A stretch of DNA of 53,724 nucleotides from DATACQ01 sp036555515 (GCA_036555515.1 DATBLC010000356.1:1-53724), one strand, 5' to 3'. Counted from the first letter of the stretch, positions 25,660-35,659 are shown. Made by a program: numbers and translations. The notes: generated by a model not told the origin, from the letters alone.

Positions 25660-27375
25660 TTATGCCGCTGCCTGCAGCGCCGCGCCGTTGCCGTTACCCA
25701 ACACCGCGCCGGGTAGAGCGCCTGTGTGGGCGTCTTTTTCCACCAGGACTTCGCCGTTGACGATGGTCATTTCGATACCGACTGCTTTCTGGATAAAGCG
25801 CTTCTCGTTCGCCGGCAAGTCTTGAACCATTTCCGGTTCACATTCGCGGATGGCCGCAGGATCGAAGACAACCAAATCCGCAGCCATACGCGGGCGTAGA
25901 AGACCACGATCGCGCAGGCCAAAGATCGAAGCCACCATGAAGGTCAGCTTGCGCACGCCTTCTTCTAGGCTCATGATTTTTTTCTCCCTTACCCAATAAC
26001 CCAGGAGGCGCGTTGCATAGCCAAAGCCCGCGTCGTAGATCAAATGCGCGCCGGCATCGGACTGGCCGACCAGCACGTACGGGCTACGAATGATTTCCGC
26101 CACGGCTGCCTCATCGCCATTAGTGCTGGAAGTTTGGAACTCAGTGTCCAAACCTTCCTCCAATGAGATATCGAGGAACGCGTCGATGACGTCCTGGCCG
26201 CGCAGCTTTGCGATCTCCGCCACGCTTTTCTTTTCCAGATGTTTGTTCGCCGGGGTCGCCGCATTGATCAAGTAGACCAAATCCCAGCGCCGCGAAAAGC
26301 GCGACGGCTTCTTTTCTTCCACGGCTTCATAGCGCATCTTTTTGCGCGTCTCCGGGTCGCGGATCGCTTTGATGCGCTCTGCGACGGGCAAGAATAAAAC
26401 CGCCTTCCAAGTCGGCAGGTCGTCGAACACCTGAGCGGTTTTCATGGTCAGTCGGTTGTTGAACAGCCGCGCGTTGCAAAGCGGATAGGACTGGACGCCA
26501 CGGTCCAGAGACTCTTTCGCCAAGTCCAACAGGTCGCGCCATTCATTGGGCTTGTCCCAGCGCTGCGCGATGCTTTGCCAGATCACCGGCCGGCCCGAGC
26601 GGCTCGAAATTTCGTCGAACAACCGGACGCTCTCGCGCATCGGCACCGACACGCCGAGCGAGCCTCGCGAAATCTGCACCGCGCCTTGATTGATTTCGCC
26701 CAGCGCGCAAGCCAGCTCGATAATCTCTTCGTCGGTAGCAAAGCGACTTTGAATCGGCGTCCCATCGGCGTACATATGTACGGGATTTTGATTGGTCGAG
26801 AAGCCAATAGCGCCCGCGCGCACGCCGGCTTTGAGCACTTCTTTCATCTGGTGGATTTCCGCCGGCGTTGCCGCCCGCTCGATGGCGGCTTGCCCCATAA
26901 CGAATTGGCGTAACGCACAATGGCCCATCAGCGCGGCGACATTGACGCCGAGATTGCCGCGCAGCTTGTCTAAATATTGCGGGAATGTCGTCCAGCCAAA
27001 CTTTACTCCGGCTTTCAGTGCCGGTAACGAAATCGCCTCGACTCTTTCGAAACTCTTGAGAATCGTTTCCTGATCCTGTTCCTTGCATGGCGCCAAAGCC
27101 AACGCGCAGTTGCCCGGAATGACCGTGGTCACGCCATGATAACAAGAAGAGGTCGCCAGCGGGTCCCAGAGCAGTTGCGCGTCGAGATGGGTATGAAAAT
27201 CGATAAAGCCCGGCGCCACTGCCAGCCCATCGGCGCTGATTACGCGCTTCGCGCTGCCGTTAATTCTGCCGGTTTCAATGACGCGGCCGTTTTGCACCGC
27301 CACGTCGCCGAGATATGAAGGCATGCCGCTGCCGTCGTAGATCCGTCCGCCTTTGATCAGAATGTCATATGCCAT
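25660..27375 (-). CDS. N-acyl-D-amino-acid deacylase family amidohydrolase, copy 1
   Basis: A 571-residue metal-dependent hydrolase started at MAYDILIKGGRIYDG, with GGAGGG upstream; an in-frame start at 27408 is less likely. The amidohydrolase fold is clear: an N-terminal beta-sandwich, FIDFHTHLDAQ (metal His61 and His63), VIPGNCALALAP with the D-aminoacylase-type bridging Cys90, VGQSDAGAH near 460 (catalytic Asp) and the C-terminal GLLRPRMAADLVVFDP. Known relatives cleave N-acyl-D-amino acids, dihydropyrimidines or similar amides. It belongs with the racemase-like and binding-protein genes downstream. It is a clear paralogue of 40110..41801. Confidence 0.88.
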   Translation of the reverse strand: MAYDILIKGGRIYDGSGMPSYLGDVAVQNGRVIETGRINGSAKRVISADGLAVAPGFIDFHTHLDAQLLWDPLATSSCYHGVTTVIPGNCALALAPCKEQDQETILKSFERVEAISLPALKAGVKFGWTTFPQYLDKLRGNLGVNVAALMGHCALRQFVMGQAAIERAATPAEIHQMKEVLKAGVRAGAIGFSTNQNPVHMYADGTPIQSRFATDEEIIELACALGEINQGAVQISRGSLGVSVPMRESVRLFDEISSRSGRPVIWQSIAQRWDKPNEWRDLLDLAKESLDRGVQSYPLCNARLFNNRLTMKTAQVFDDLPTWKAVLFLPVAERIKAIRDPETRKKMRYEAVEEKKPSRFSRRWDLVYLINAATPANKHLEKKSVAEIAKLRGQDVIDAFLDISLEEGLDTEFQTSSTNGDEAAVAEIIRSPYVLVGQSDAGAHLIYDAGFGYATRLLGYWVREKKIMSLEEGVRKLTFMVASIFGLRDRGLLRPRMAADLVVFDPAAIRECEPEMVQDLPANEKRFIQKAVGIEMTIVNGEVLVEKDAHTGALPGAVLGNGNGAALQAAA

Positions 27376-27432
27376 AACCACCCTCCCTGCGAGCCTAGAC
27401 TTTCGCAAAGCTTAACCGGAGCCTCGCTTCAC

Positions 27433-27468
27433 TGTCAACCATCGGCTCGGCAAAATCCTCGTTTGACA
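27433..27468. promoter_or_regulatory. Divergent TTGACA boxes between two hydrolase genes
   Basis: TTGACA occurs on both strands in the 148-base divergent gap: minus strand at 27438..27433 and plus strand at 27463..27468. The minus-strand copy has TTAAGC 17 bases on, a weak -10; the plus-strand copy has no good -10. Promoter assignment is tentative. Confidence 0.3.
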
Positions 27469-27523
27469 AGCACGAAACGAGTGTGCGAAGAACCCACCGT
27501 GACGCCAAACGGGGGAGGTCGCC

Positions 27524-28576
27524 ATGAAGCAATTGCGGACTTCAGCAAAGCCCGCCGCCCGCATCATCGATGCCGACGGCCACGTGCGCGAGACCGACAT
27601 CGAGATCATTGAATATATGTCCGCCGGCTACCGCGCGCGGCGCGACGCCATGCTTTACTTTCCCCTAGTACCGCACCATGGCTGGCACCGCTCGATTCCC
27701 GCCAACGACTACCGCCACCAGGATTTTCGTGTGCCCGACTGGCGTGAGTGGTCCGGCAAATTGGATGAAGGCGGTATCGCGTTCACCGTTCTCTACCCGA
27801 CCCGTTTCATGCATATCGGCCAGATCGGCAATCCCGCCTACGCCGCGGAGCTTTGCCGCGCCTACAACGATTATCTCAACGAGCGATTTCTCGCCCGCGA
27901 CGGCCGCTTTCGCGGCATGGCCCTGCTGCCGCTGCAAGACGTTGCCGCCGCCGTCAAAGAACTGAGGCGAGCGGTTACCCGCTATGATATGGTCGGCGGC
28001 ATTCTGCCGGCAGAAGGATTGCCCTTGCCCCTCGGTCACCGCCAGTATCGGCCGGTTTTTCAGGAGGCGGACCGTCTCGGCTGCGCTTTATCCGTTCACT
28101 CATGCACTTCGCTCAGGGACAATGATCGCTTTTTGCAGCCCAACGAGGTCGCCGCTTTGGCCCACGTGATTCCACAAATGCGCCAGTTCACCAACATCAT
28201 GTTTTCAGGCTTGCTGAACAAGCTGAAACGTCTGCGGCTGGGCTTTCTCGAAGCCGGTTGCGGCTGGGTGCCTTACTTAATCAGCAAGATCGAGGAGCGC
28301 TTGGAACGCGTGCCGCCCAAAGAGCGCCCGGTTCTCCCCAGCGAGTTGCTTGCGCGCAAACGACTCTTCTTTCAGTGCGGCGAAGAGATGACGACCCTGC
28401 GCGATGTCGAGCTGCTCGGCGATGACTGCTTGCTGTGGGCCTCGGACTTTCCCCATGAAGCGACGCGCACCGACATGAAGCAACTCGTCAAAGAATTCTT
28501 TGGTCGCAAAGATTTGGCGCTGGCGGCGAAGAAGAAAATCGCCTACGACAACCCGAAGCGCTTTTACGCCTTGTAA
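27524..28576 (+). CDS. Amidohydrolase of the PF04909 (ACMSD-like) family, copy 1
   Basis: A 350-residue TIM-barrel metal hydrolase or decarboxylase. IIDADGHVRE near 14 is the N-terminal metal motif (Asp and His), VHSCTSL near 187 supplies a later His, RLGFLEAGCGWVP near 240 is the family signature and WASDFPHEATRTD near 307 carries the metal Asp. Members act on carboxylated aromatics and lactones (ACMSD, gamma-resorcylate decarboxylase, hydrolases). GGGGGAGG lies just before the ATG. Divergent from the D-aminoacylase gene and convergent with a TctC-type gene, 6 bases between stops. Confidence 0.87.
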   Translation: MKQLRTSAKPAARIIDADGHVRETDIEIIEYMSAGYRARRDAMLYFPLVPHHGWHRSIPANDYRHQDFRVPDWREWSGKLDEGGIAFTVLYPTRFMHIGQIGNPAYAAELCRAYNDYLNERFLARDGRFRGMALLPLQDVAAAVKELRRAVTRYDMVGGILPAEGLPLPLGHRQYRPVFQEADRLGCALSVHSCTSLRDNDRFLQPNEVAALAHVIPQMRQFTNIMFSGLLNKLKRLRLGFLEAGCGWVPYLISKIEERLERVPPKERPVLPSELLARKRLFFQCGEEMTTLRDVELLGDDCLLWASDFPHEATRTDMKQLVKEFFGRKDLALAAKKKIAYDNPKRFYAL

Positions 28577-28582
28577 GATCCT

Positions 28583-29605
28583 TTATTTCGTCGCGAAAAT
28601 TTCCTTGAGCTTGGCGCGCAGAGGCGAGCTAAGCTTGAACAGACCGGCCACTGTTTTCTCGAGCTCTTCGGCGCTCACCGGCTCGATGTCTAGTTTCGAC
28701 TTCGCCGCGTCGGCGAGAAGCTCTGGGTCTTTCATAGTGTCCAGGAAAGCTTTGCGGAGAATCCGCACCCGGTCCTTGGGCGTGCCCGGAGGCGCGACGT
28801 AGGGACGGTAATAATCGGACGGATCCTGGATGCCGACCTCGATCAACTGGCGTGCTTCATCTGATTTTGCATAGTTGATGGCTAGTGGCACGTTGGGGAG
28901 CTCCGGATGTGGTTTGTTAAGAATCTGGAGCACGACGATCGCGTCGCCCGGGCGAATCGCGCCGCCCCATGTCGCTCTGATCGAATCCCACGTCCAACAA
29001 CCGCCGGCGATCTCTCCGCTGTCCGCCGCCAGCCGGATCTCGGCCGTGCCTTTGTATCCGGAGACGATTTGAATGGGCAGGCCCAGCGCGACACGCAGAA
29101 TCCGCGGAATTTCTTCGGTAGCGCCGCCACCTATGCCGCCGAGCTTTACGGGCGTTTTTGCGGCGAACCATCGTTCCATGCTCGTGATGCCGCTGGCTTT
29201 AGTGAGGGCGCAGGCGCGGTTATCTTTCACCGGCGCGCCGATGAATTCGTATTTGAGCGCATCGAACTGGATGCCCTGTTCGCCCAAGACCTGGGCGAGA
29301 AAAAGCCCGCCCTGAAAGTGGCCAAGCGTTAACCCGTCGGGTCTGGCGATCTTATATAGATGATTCGCACCAATCCGATGGCCGGCGCCCGGCATATTTT
29401 CCACGAGAATGTTCGGATTGCCGGGAATATGTTTGCTCAAATGGCGCGCGATGGTTCGAGTATAGGCATCGAAGCCGCCACCGGCAGAAGTTGCGACGAC
29501 GACGCGGAGAGTCTTTCCTTTGTAAAAAGAATCCTGGGCCAGCGCGGGCAATGACGCTCCGTAGGTTGCCAAAGCAACAAGCGCTACCGGCAGAAGATTA
29601 TTCAT
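28583..29605 (-). CDS. Tripartite tricarboxylate-type binding protein (TctC/Bug family), copy 1
   Basis: A 340-residue periplasmic binding protein. The start at 29605 has GGAGG 6-7 bases upstream and gives a clean signal peptide (NLLPVALVALATYGASLPALAQ). The mature protein opens with FYKGKTLRVVVATSAGGGFD, the Bug-family carboxylate-binding loop, followed by VENMPGAGHRIGANHLY. Known ligands include citrate, nicotinate, aromatic carboxylates and aspartate. TctA and TctB membrane partners are absent here. The family is often encoded as orphans in Burkholderiales; this is similar. Confidence 0.9.
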   Translation of the reverse strand: MNNLLPVALVALATYGASLPALAQDSFYKGKTLRVVVATSAGGGFDAYTRTIARHLSKHIPGNPNILVENMPGAGHRIGANHLYKIARPDGLTLGHFQGGLFLAQVLGEQGIQFDALKYEFIGAPVKDNRACALTKASGITSMERWFAAKTPVKLGGIGGGATEEIPRILRVALGLPIQIVSGYKGTAEIRLAADSGEIAGGCWTWDSIRATWGGAIRPGDAIVVLQILNKPHPELPNVPLAINYAKSDEARQLIEVGIQDPSDYYRPYVAPPGTPKDRVRILRKAFLDTMKDPELLADAAKSKLDIEPVSAEELEKTVAGLFKLSSPLRAKLKEIFATK

Positions 29606-29812
29606 GAGAACCTCCATAAAAAATTTCGAGCGCGAGCCTATCGCAGCACCCCTGATTAGCTCGCCTTGCGCTGAGCACCGAACCTTTGCGCTCCTGGGCA
29701 AGATTGAGTTTATAGTTCCCGTCTCACGACAATGATATAACACGTCACTCTATGCTAGAGTATTGAAGGGTATTGGAGATTTCAAAGGTCCATCCGATCG
29801 CGGAGGTGTTCA

Positions 29813-30226
29813 ATGGCCCAACGAGTCTTGGTGGTTGAGGATAACGCCGATTGGCGAGCGATTATGGTGCTAATCCTCGCCCGTCTGGGCTGTACCGTCC
29901 TGCAGGCGACGGACGGCAGTGATGCAATCGAAAAGGCCGTGAGCGAGCATCCCCAACTCATTATTATGGATTACCGAATGCCTAAGATGAACGGTCTCGA
30001 AGCCACCACAGCGCTCAAAGGCAATCCCCTTACCAAAGACATACCGGTTGTGATTTGCACAGCGGTTGGACCCGAGGCGTATAAGAACACTGCACTGGTA
30101 ACTTATGCCGCCGAGATCGTTCAGAAACCGGTAAAATTGCAAGTATTCCAGGCCCTAGTGCAAAAATATCTGGCGTCATCGGCAAACGCGGCGTCCGCCA
30201 AGGAAGAGGACAAAAATCACTGCTGA
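29813..30226 (+). CDS. CheY-like response regulator, copy 1
   Basis: A stand-alone receiver domain of 137 residues: acidic pair Glu9-Asp10, phospho-acceptor Asp53 in IIMDYRMPKMNG, Thr83 and Lys105 in QKP. There is no output domain; a 20-residue polar tail follows. GGAGGTG precedes the ATG by 5 bases. Together with copy 2 it precedes a binding protein and a histidine kinase read in the same direction, so it is likely a partner of that kinase, acting through protein contacts. Confidence 0.9.
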   Translation: MAQRVLVVEDNADWRAIMVLILARLGCTVLQATDGSDAIEKAVSEHPQLIIMDYRMPKMNGLEATTALKGNPLTKDIPVVICTAVGPEAYKNTALVTYAAEIVQKPVKLQVFQALVQKYLASSANAASAKEEDKNHC

Positions 30227-30510
30227 CCGTTTTTGCCATGACTCGCGGCGCGAACAACCAACAATCCACTAACCGGATGCCTGGTGCGCTGCACGCAGCA
30301 CCCAGAGCACGCCGCGCTCAACTCGACAAAAAAGAACCGCACCACAAATCTCCGGGTCGAACTAACAGGCCGCCGGTTGTCAAAATCGGGCGAGGTATGA
30401 CGAATCACGACATCGCATTCCGCATTAATGCGCAGTTCGATGGCATACCGTTTGCTCCGCCAATGACTGCACAAAACTTTTATGAGTTTATCCGATATTG
30501 GAGGCTCTCT

Positions 30511-30915
30511 ATGGCCAGACGAATTCTGGTGGTCGAGGACAACGATGATTGGCGAGCGTTAATGTCTCTTTTTCTTACCCGACTGAGCTATCGTGTGATC
30601 CAGGCGTCGGACGGCGTTGAAGCCATCGAAAAAGCCTCAAACGATCTGCCCCATCTTATTCTTATGGATCTCAAGCTGCCCAAACTAAACGGCCTGGAAG
30701 CCACCGCGCAGATCAAACAAAACCCTGTAACCATGAATATTCCTGTCGTGCTATGTACGGCATTTGGGCCGGAGTCGTACAAAAACGATCCGCTTGTGAG
30801 CTATGTGGCCGAGGTCGTTCAAAAGCCAATCAAATTGAACGTTTTTAAAGGTTTGGTGCAAAAATATCTGCCGCTATCAATCGACGCCGCGGCCAGCAGC
30901 CCAACCGCTGTGTAA
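30511..30915 (+). CDS. CheY-like response regulator, copy 2
   Basis: A 134-residue receiver protein with Asp53 (ILMDLKLPKLNG), Thr83 and Lys105 conserved. The frame is open upstream to 30238, but I start at MARRILVVEDN, which aligns with copy 1 and has a GGAG 8 bases upstream. The two regulators share most motif residues (WRA, GLEAT, VQKP, LVQKYL), so they are recent tandem duplicates. The 284-base gap between them carries no gene I recognise. Function is presumed to be as copy 1. Confidence 0.9.
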   Translation: MARRILVVEDNDDWRALMSLFLTRLSYRVIQASDGVEAIEKASNDLPHLILMDLKLPKLNGLEATAQIKQNPVTMNIPVVLCTAFGPESYKNDPLVSYVAEVVQKPIKLNVFKGLVQKYLPLSIDAAASSPTAV

Positions 30916-31103
30916 AGCTGAATTCCTATCCTGCGTAAGCCCGTTTGGACCGCTGTCTCACCGGCTTATCGCTTCTCTTATCGTCCATTTACAGTTTTGT
31001 CCCTTCCTGCCGATTCCGACGTTCGGGGAGAAAGCGGCCGCGGTGATGGACACTTAGTTAGACTCGTTGAATCGGCGTTTCGGATAGCAAAGCGAGATTA
31101 GCG

Positions 31104-32159
31104 ATGAAAAGCATACATGACCATTCGTGGGCCAAGAAATCGGCTCTTGGTAACCGGGTAGCTAACTCGTTCTGCGAGAAGTTCAGTTCGCTGCGAGTAA
31201 CTATCATACCGTTGCTGGTAGCCTTTGCCCTCGCCTGCTTCGGCAAAGCCGCCGATGCGCAAAAAGTCTATTCCGTGGGATCGTTGAACACCGCCGATCA
31301 GTTCATTTCCGCTTTTGAGGGATTTCGCGACCGCATGGCCGAGCTGGGTTATCGGGAAAAGCACAATGTTCGCTACCAGTATTACAACGCCAGGGGCAAT
31401 TCCGAGCTACTCGCTACTCTCTCCCAAAAAATGGTTCAAGATAGAGTCGACCTGATCGTCACTTCGTCCACATCAGCGACGGTTGCCGCGGCAAAGGCCA
31501 GCGAAAAAAACCGCATTCCCGTGCTGTTCCTGAGCGCCGGCAATCCTGAGATGCTGGTAAAAAGCTACGCCGGTTCTGGCAGCAATCTGGCGGGAATCAG
31601 TTCCGCTTCCACGGAACTGGTGCAAAAGCGCTTCGAACTGCTCAAGGAATTGGCTCCCGCCACAAAGAGATTAACCGTGCTCCATTACCCGGGAGGGGTA
31701 AATTACAAGGCCAATATCGCTGAAACGCGGGAAGCGGCGGCGCGCTTGAGACTTAAGCTCTCTGAAATCAACGTCATGAGCGTCGGGGAAATCGAAAAAG
31801 CCATGCACGGGATTAATCGATCAGCAGCCGACGCGATATTCATGCCGCCGGAATCGCTGCTCACCGAGGGGATCGACAACATTGTAAAGCAAGCAATAAA
31901 GGAGAAGATGCCGCTCATCACTTCGCTTCTTGGGAACGTTAAGCGCGGTTGCCTGGCAACTTATGCGGCAAATTACCGCGCGTTGGGCAAACAAGCAGGG
32001 TCGTTGGCTGACAAAATTCTCAGGGGTACAAATCCCGGCAGCTTACCCATCGAGATGCCTGACAGGGTGAACCTGGTAATAAACCTCAATACGGCGAAGG
32101 CAATCGATCTAAACATACCGAAGGAGCTTTTGCTCCGGGCCGACGAGGTCTTTGAATAA
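31104..32159 (+). CDS. ABC-type solute-binding protein of the COG2984 (TrpX-like) family
   Basis: A 351-residue binding protein. After about 28 polar residues a hydrophobic segment (VTIIPLLVAFALACFG, about 32-47) ends at ADAQ near 53, consistent with a signal. The mature part has VYSVGSLNTADQF, GYREKHNVRYQYYNARGN, VDLIVTSSTSATVAAA and KVLHYPGG-like elements, typical of COG2984 (tryptophan-type and related). No permease or ATPase of that system is present. The stop lies 9 bases before the histidine kinase start, which suggests the protein reports ligand to the kinase. Confidence 0.85.
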   Translation: MKSIHDHSWAKKSALGNRVANSFCEKFSSLRVTIIPLLVAFALACFGKAADAQKVYSVGSLNTADQFISAFEGFRDRMAELGYREKHNVRYQYYNARGNSELLATLSQKMVQDRVDLIVTSSTSATVAAAKASEKNRIPVLFLSAGNPEMLVKSYAGSGSNLAGISSASTELVQKRFELLKELAPATKRLTVLHYPGGVNYKANIAETREAAARLRLKLSEINVMSVGEIEKAMHGINRSAADAIFMPPESLLTEGIDNIVKQAIKEKMPLITSLLGNVKRGCLATYAANYRALGKQAGSLADKILRGTNPGSLPIEMPDRVNLVINLNTAKAIDLNIPKELLLRADEVFE

Positions 32160-32168
32160 AGTGCCGGG

Positions 32169-34589
32169 ATGGCTTCAAGCTTTGGTAGACTAGCCACCTT
32201 CTTCCGCGGCGGCATCAGGATGCGGTTAATGGCCTGGGGGCTTGGTTTGGTTGGAACAGCCCTTGGCCTGAATACGATTGCCGGGTCGATCTATACCCAG
32301 CGCCAAATCGAGCAATCCACGGCTACGCTGCAATCTGAAATCGCGACGCTCACCGCCCGCCATGTCCAGACCTACATTTCCCGCAAGATTGAGCGCTTGC
32401 AAGATGCGGCATCCAGCATGATGTTACACTCCATCGGCGGAGCGGAACAGAAGCTGCTCGCGCAAATGTTGCTGAAGCAAGACATATCGCTTACCGAAAT
32501 CAGTATCCTAGATGATCGAGGGGGGGAGCGCGTAAAAATCTCTGAGCGCAAGGTGTACCTAGAGACCGATCTCGCGGACCAAGCAGATAGCGCCGCCTTC
32601 CGGGGGGCGATTGGAGGACAAAGCTATATCGGCCCCGTATATACGACCGACCTGGCCGAGCCCTACGTTCTGTTGGGTGTGCCTCTGAAACTCACACCGC
32701 AAAGGAGCGTGGGCGTTCTCATCGCACGGACCAATTTGAAATTCTTATGGAATGTCGTGCGAGACAAGAAATTCGGGCGCGCGGGTTACGTATATCTCGT
32801 GAACGAAACGGGAGACCTTATCGCGCATCAGGACTCCTCGTTGGTCCTGAAGCATCCCAACCTGACGCGCTTGCCAAAAGTAACCAATTTTCTGGGTAGT
32901 CGGTCAGTAGATCGGTTTCCCGGGGCAAGAGTACGAGGCTTGAACGGCGACGAAGTTCTGAGCACCTACGCTCCGGTACCTGAGCTTGGATGGGCGGTCG
33001 TAGTAGAGGAGCCGGTCGAATTCGCTCTGGCCGATGTAGAGAAGCTGTCATGGTATACCAAGTTGCTTTTGGCAGTGGGATTGCCGCTCGGGGCGGTGAG
33101 CATGGTATGGCTCAGTAATAAAATCACCACGCCAATTCTGAAACTTCGGGAGAGCGCAAAAATCATCGCAAAGGGAGACCTGAGCCACCGCGTCGCCATC
33201 GACACCAATGATGAGATCACCGAACTGGGCGCAACGTTCAACCAGATGGCCGAAGCGCTTAAGATTTCATACGAGACGCTGGAGGAAAAGATCGAAATGC
33301 GGACCTGCGAGATTTCGGCCCTCTACGATCTGACGACGACGGTGAATCAAACCCTGGTCATCGATGCCGTGCTCGATGACGTAATCAAAAAAATCACGGA
33401 AAGATTACATTTCGACACGACTCGGATTTTTCTTTTTGATGGCAATTTTGAGAACCTTACGCTCAAGGCTTATTACAATACCGTTCACGCCCCTTCGGTG
33501 GGAATCGGTCCCTTTCACAAGGGTCAGAGTGTTGTCGGCCGGGTGGCGGAATCCGGTGAGCCGCTTTTCTTTAATGACATTCAGACCGACCCCCGCTACG
33601 CGGCGTGGAGCGAGAGCAAAGCAAGTCAAAGCGTCGGGTTTCATTTTTTTGCGGTTTTACCCATCAAGACAAAAACACGGATCTTCGGCGCGGCTGCCTT
33701 CAGCGGCGCAGCAGCCCGGCAGCTGAACAAGGAAGAAGTACGGCTGCTCAACGCAATGTGCGAGCATGTCGCGGTTGCCGTTGAAAAAGCAAGTCTCTTC
33801 GAGGAAGTGAGAAAGAGGAGCGAGGACTTGGCGCAGGCAAACCAGGAACTGGAAGACGCCTTGCGGGTTAAGTCGCAATTCATTTCGGGTATGTCCCATG
33901 AGTTGCGCACGCCTCTCAACGTGATCATTGGCTATGCCAAGATGGCCGAGGAAGGGTTCTTCGGAGCAGTCAACGCGGACCAAAGAGACGCCATGGACAA
34001 GATCTCCCGCAACGCTGACGTTCTGCTCAAAATGGTCAACAGCGTGCTGAACCTGTCAAGGGCTGAAGCCAAAAACTTGTCTCTGGAGCTCGGCAACGTC
34101 GACCCTTCGGAACTCATTGCACAGATTAGAGCCCAAGTCGAACCCCTCAATCGAAACAAACGTTTGAAGTTCGAGTGGGATGTCGGCAGCAACGTTCCGG
34201 TGCTGACCACAGATCCGTTGAAACTCGAGGAAATTCTGCAAAACCTGGTCGGCAACGCCATCAAGTTTACGCCCGCGGGCAGGATCGAAGTGCGCGCGCG
34301 GAATCTCGCGGATCAAGCCAGAGTTGAGTTCAGCGTCACCGACACCGGGATCGGAATAGACAAAGACGACTTCGGAAAAATATTCAATGCCTTCGAGCAG
34401 GGCAAGGATGCCCACACCGGAAATCTTGACGGCGTGGGTCTTGGATTGAGTATCGTCAAGAGATATCTGGATCTGATGCGCGGGGAGATTCAGGTTTCAA
34501 GCCGCGCCGGACAAGGCTCGACCTTCACATTCACCATTCCGCACACCCTGGAAAATGGCGTGGCAAACGCCCGGGAAACCCGCGGCTAA
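32169..34589 (+). CDS. Membrane sensor histidine kinase (Cache-HAMP-GAF-HisKA-HATPase)
   Basis: A 806-residue kinase. TM1 lies at about 19-41, an extracytoplasmic sensory region at about 42-297 (Cache-like: FGRAGYVYLVNETGDLIAH), TM2 at about 298-316, HAMP at about 317-368, a coiled linker, GAF at about 390-545, HisKA with phospho-His577 in GMSHELRTPLN, and HATPase with N-box LVGNAIKF (692-700), DTGIGI (725-730) and GLGLSIVKRY. It has no receiver domain; two free receivers lie upstream. Overlaps the stop of the convergent propeller gene by 4 bases. Start at residue 18 (32220) is also possible. Kinase motifs are complete. Confidence 0.93.
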   Translation: MASSFGRLATFFRGGIRMRLMAWGLGLVGTALGLNTIAGSIYTQRQIEQSTATLQSEIATLTARHVQTYISRKIERLQDAASSMMLHSIGGAEQKLLAQMLLKQDISLTEISILDDRGGERVKISERKVYLETDLADQADSAAFRGAIGGQSYIGPVYTTDLAEPYVLLGVPLKLTPQRSVGVLIARTNLKFLWNVVRDKKFGRAGYVYLVNETGDLIAHQDSSLVLKHPNLTRLPKVTNFLGSRSVDRFPGARVRGLNGDEVLSTYAPVPELGWAVVVEEPVEFALADVEKLSWYTKLLLAVGLPLGAVSMVWLSNKITTPILKLRESAKIIAKGDLSHRVAIDTNDEITELGATFNQMAEALKISYETLEEKIEMRTCEISALYDLTTTVNQTLVIDAVLDDVIKKITERLHFDTTRIFLFDGNFENLTLKAYYNTVHAPSVGIGPFHKGQSVVGRVAESGEPLFFNDIQTDPRYAAWSESKASQSVGFHFFAVLPIKTKTRIFGAAAFSGAAARQLNKEEVRLLNAMCEHVAVAVEKASLFEEVRKRSEDLAQANQELEDALRVKSQFISGMSHELRTPLNVIIGYAKMAEEGFFGAVNADQRDAMDKISRNADVLLKMVNSVLNLSRAEAKNLSLELGNVDPSELIAQIRAQVEPLNRNKRLKFEWDVGSNVPVLTTDPLKLEEILQNLVGNAIKFTPAGRIEVRARNLADQARVEFSVTDTGIGIDKDDFGKIFNAFEQGKDAHTGNLDGVGLGLSIVKRYLDLMRGEIQVSSRAGQGSTFTFTIPHTLENGVANARETRG

Positions 34590-35659
34590 GCGGCGGCTAC
34601 CAGATTCCTATAATGTCCCGCTTTCGAAATCGGCGCCAAGCCGCTTGCGATTGTATTCCAGCTGTCGCCCAGATCCTCGCTAAAGAAAATCTCTCCGGCA
34701 GTCGTCGCGGCGAAAAGCGCCGTCGAGCTCCCCGCTTCTTCGAGGCAAAAAGCTTCGATGCTGGCTTGCAGCCGGTCCGGCAAGCCATTTTTCAGAATCT
34801 CCCAACTGCGCCCGCCGTCCCTACTGCGCGAGATGCGCGCGCCGGCGAAGTGCGTCGTGCGCCAGGTGCCGGGGGCATCGTGCGCAGCAGTCATAAACAT
34901 GAGCTTAGGATCCGATGGGCGGTATACGAAACCATCGGGGTAACCGCCGATTTCATCTCCGCGCCCCGTCCACTGCTCCCACCTGGCGCCGCCTTCCGGA
35001 CCGACGTAAAGCCCTCTCCCCGTGACCGCGTACAAAAATCCGGGCTTTGTGGGATGAATCATCAAGCGGTGCACGTCTTCGTATAGGCTCGGGAACTCCG
35101 CCCAGCTCTCCCCCCCGTCGGTGCTCCTCAAAAGCCCGCCCACTTCAATGGAGGCGTAGATCGTCATGGGATCGTCCGGATCGAAGTTGATATGCTTGAC
35201 GTGGCCGACATGCGGCGGCGCGGGAAAGCTCCACCTGGGCACACTGGGCACCGAACGCAGGGATGGAATCTCGCGCCAATTAAGACCGCAATCGTCACTC
35301 ACGAACAGGTGCGCCGGTTCGGTGCCGGCAAATACACGCAACCGGCCATCGATACGCCGCGCCGCCAAAGAATATACGTCGTTCTGCGTCAATCCATTCC
35401 CTCTAGGCTCCCACGTTCTGCCTTCGTCGGCACTGACGTGGATTCCGCCATGAAAGGCGCCGGCGAACGTCAAGCCGCTTTCGGGCTCTTTTATGATCGC
35501 GCTAATATGCTGGTCGGTGAGCGCGCGCTGAGCAACGCGCCACGCCGAGCCTTCCCGCGCGACGATGGCGATGCCTTCTCGAGTTCCAACTAAGACTTCT
35601 TTTGAAAGGGACGGGGAGGAGTAAATCGTCGTGCCGCCGTGGGATAATCCGATCGCCAT
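34586..35659 (-). CDS. Asp-box (BNR) beta-propeller protein
   Basis: A 357-residue propeller of the VPS10/BNR or photosystem-stability-factor-like type. Five Asp-box turns are visible: SADEGRTW, SDDCGLNW, STDGGESW, SRDGGRSW and SEDLGDSW, each at the turn of a blade. There is no signal peptide in the chosen start, and no catalytic sialidase residues that I can identify, so a binding or scaffold role is likelier. It is read towards the kinase; the two stops overlap. Function is not known. Confidence 0.82.
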   Translation of the reverse strand: MAIGLSHGGTTIYSSPSLSKEVLVGTREGIAIVAREGSAWRVAQRALTDQHISAIIKEPESGLTFAGAFHGGIHVSADEGRTWEPRGNGLTQNDVYSLAARRIDGRLRVFAGTEPAHLFVSDDCGLNWREIPSLRSVPSVPRWSFPAPPHVGHVKHINFDPDDPMTIYASIEVGGLLRSTDGGESWAEFPSLYEDVHRLMIHPTKPGFLYAVTGRGLYVGPEGGARWEQWTGRGDEIGGYPDGFVYRPSDPKLMFMTAAHDAPGTWRTTHFAGARISRSRDGGRSWEILKNGLPDRLQASIEAFCLEEAGSSTALFAATTAGEIFFSEDLGDSWNTIASGLAPISKAGHYRNLVAAA

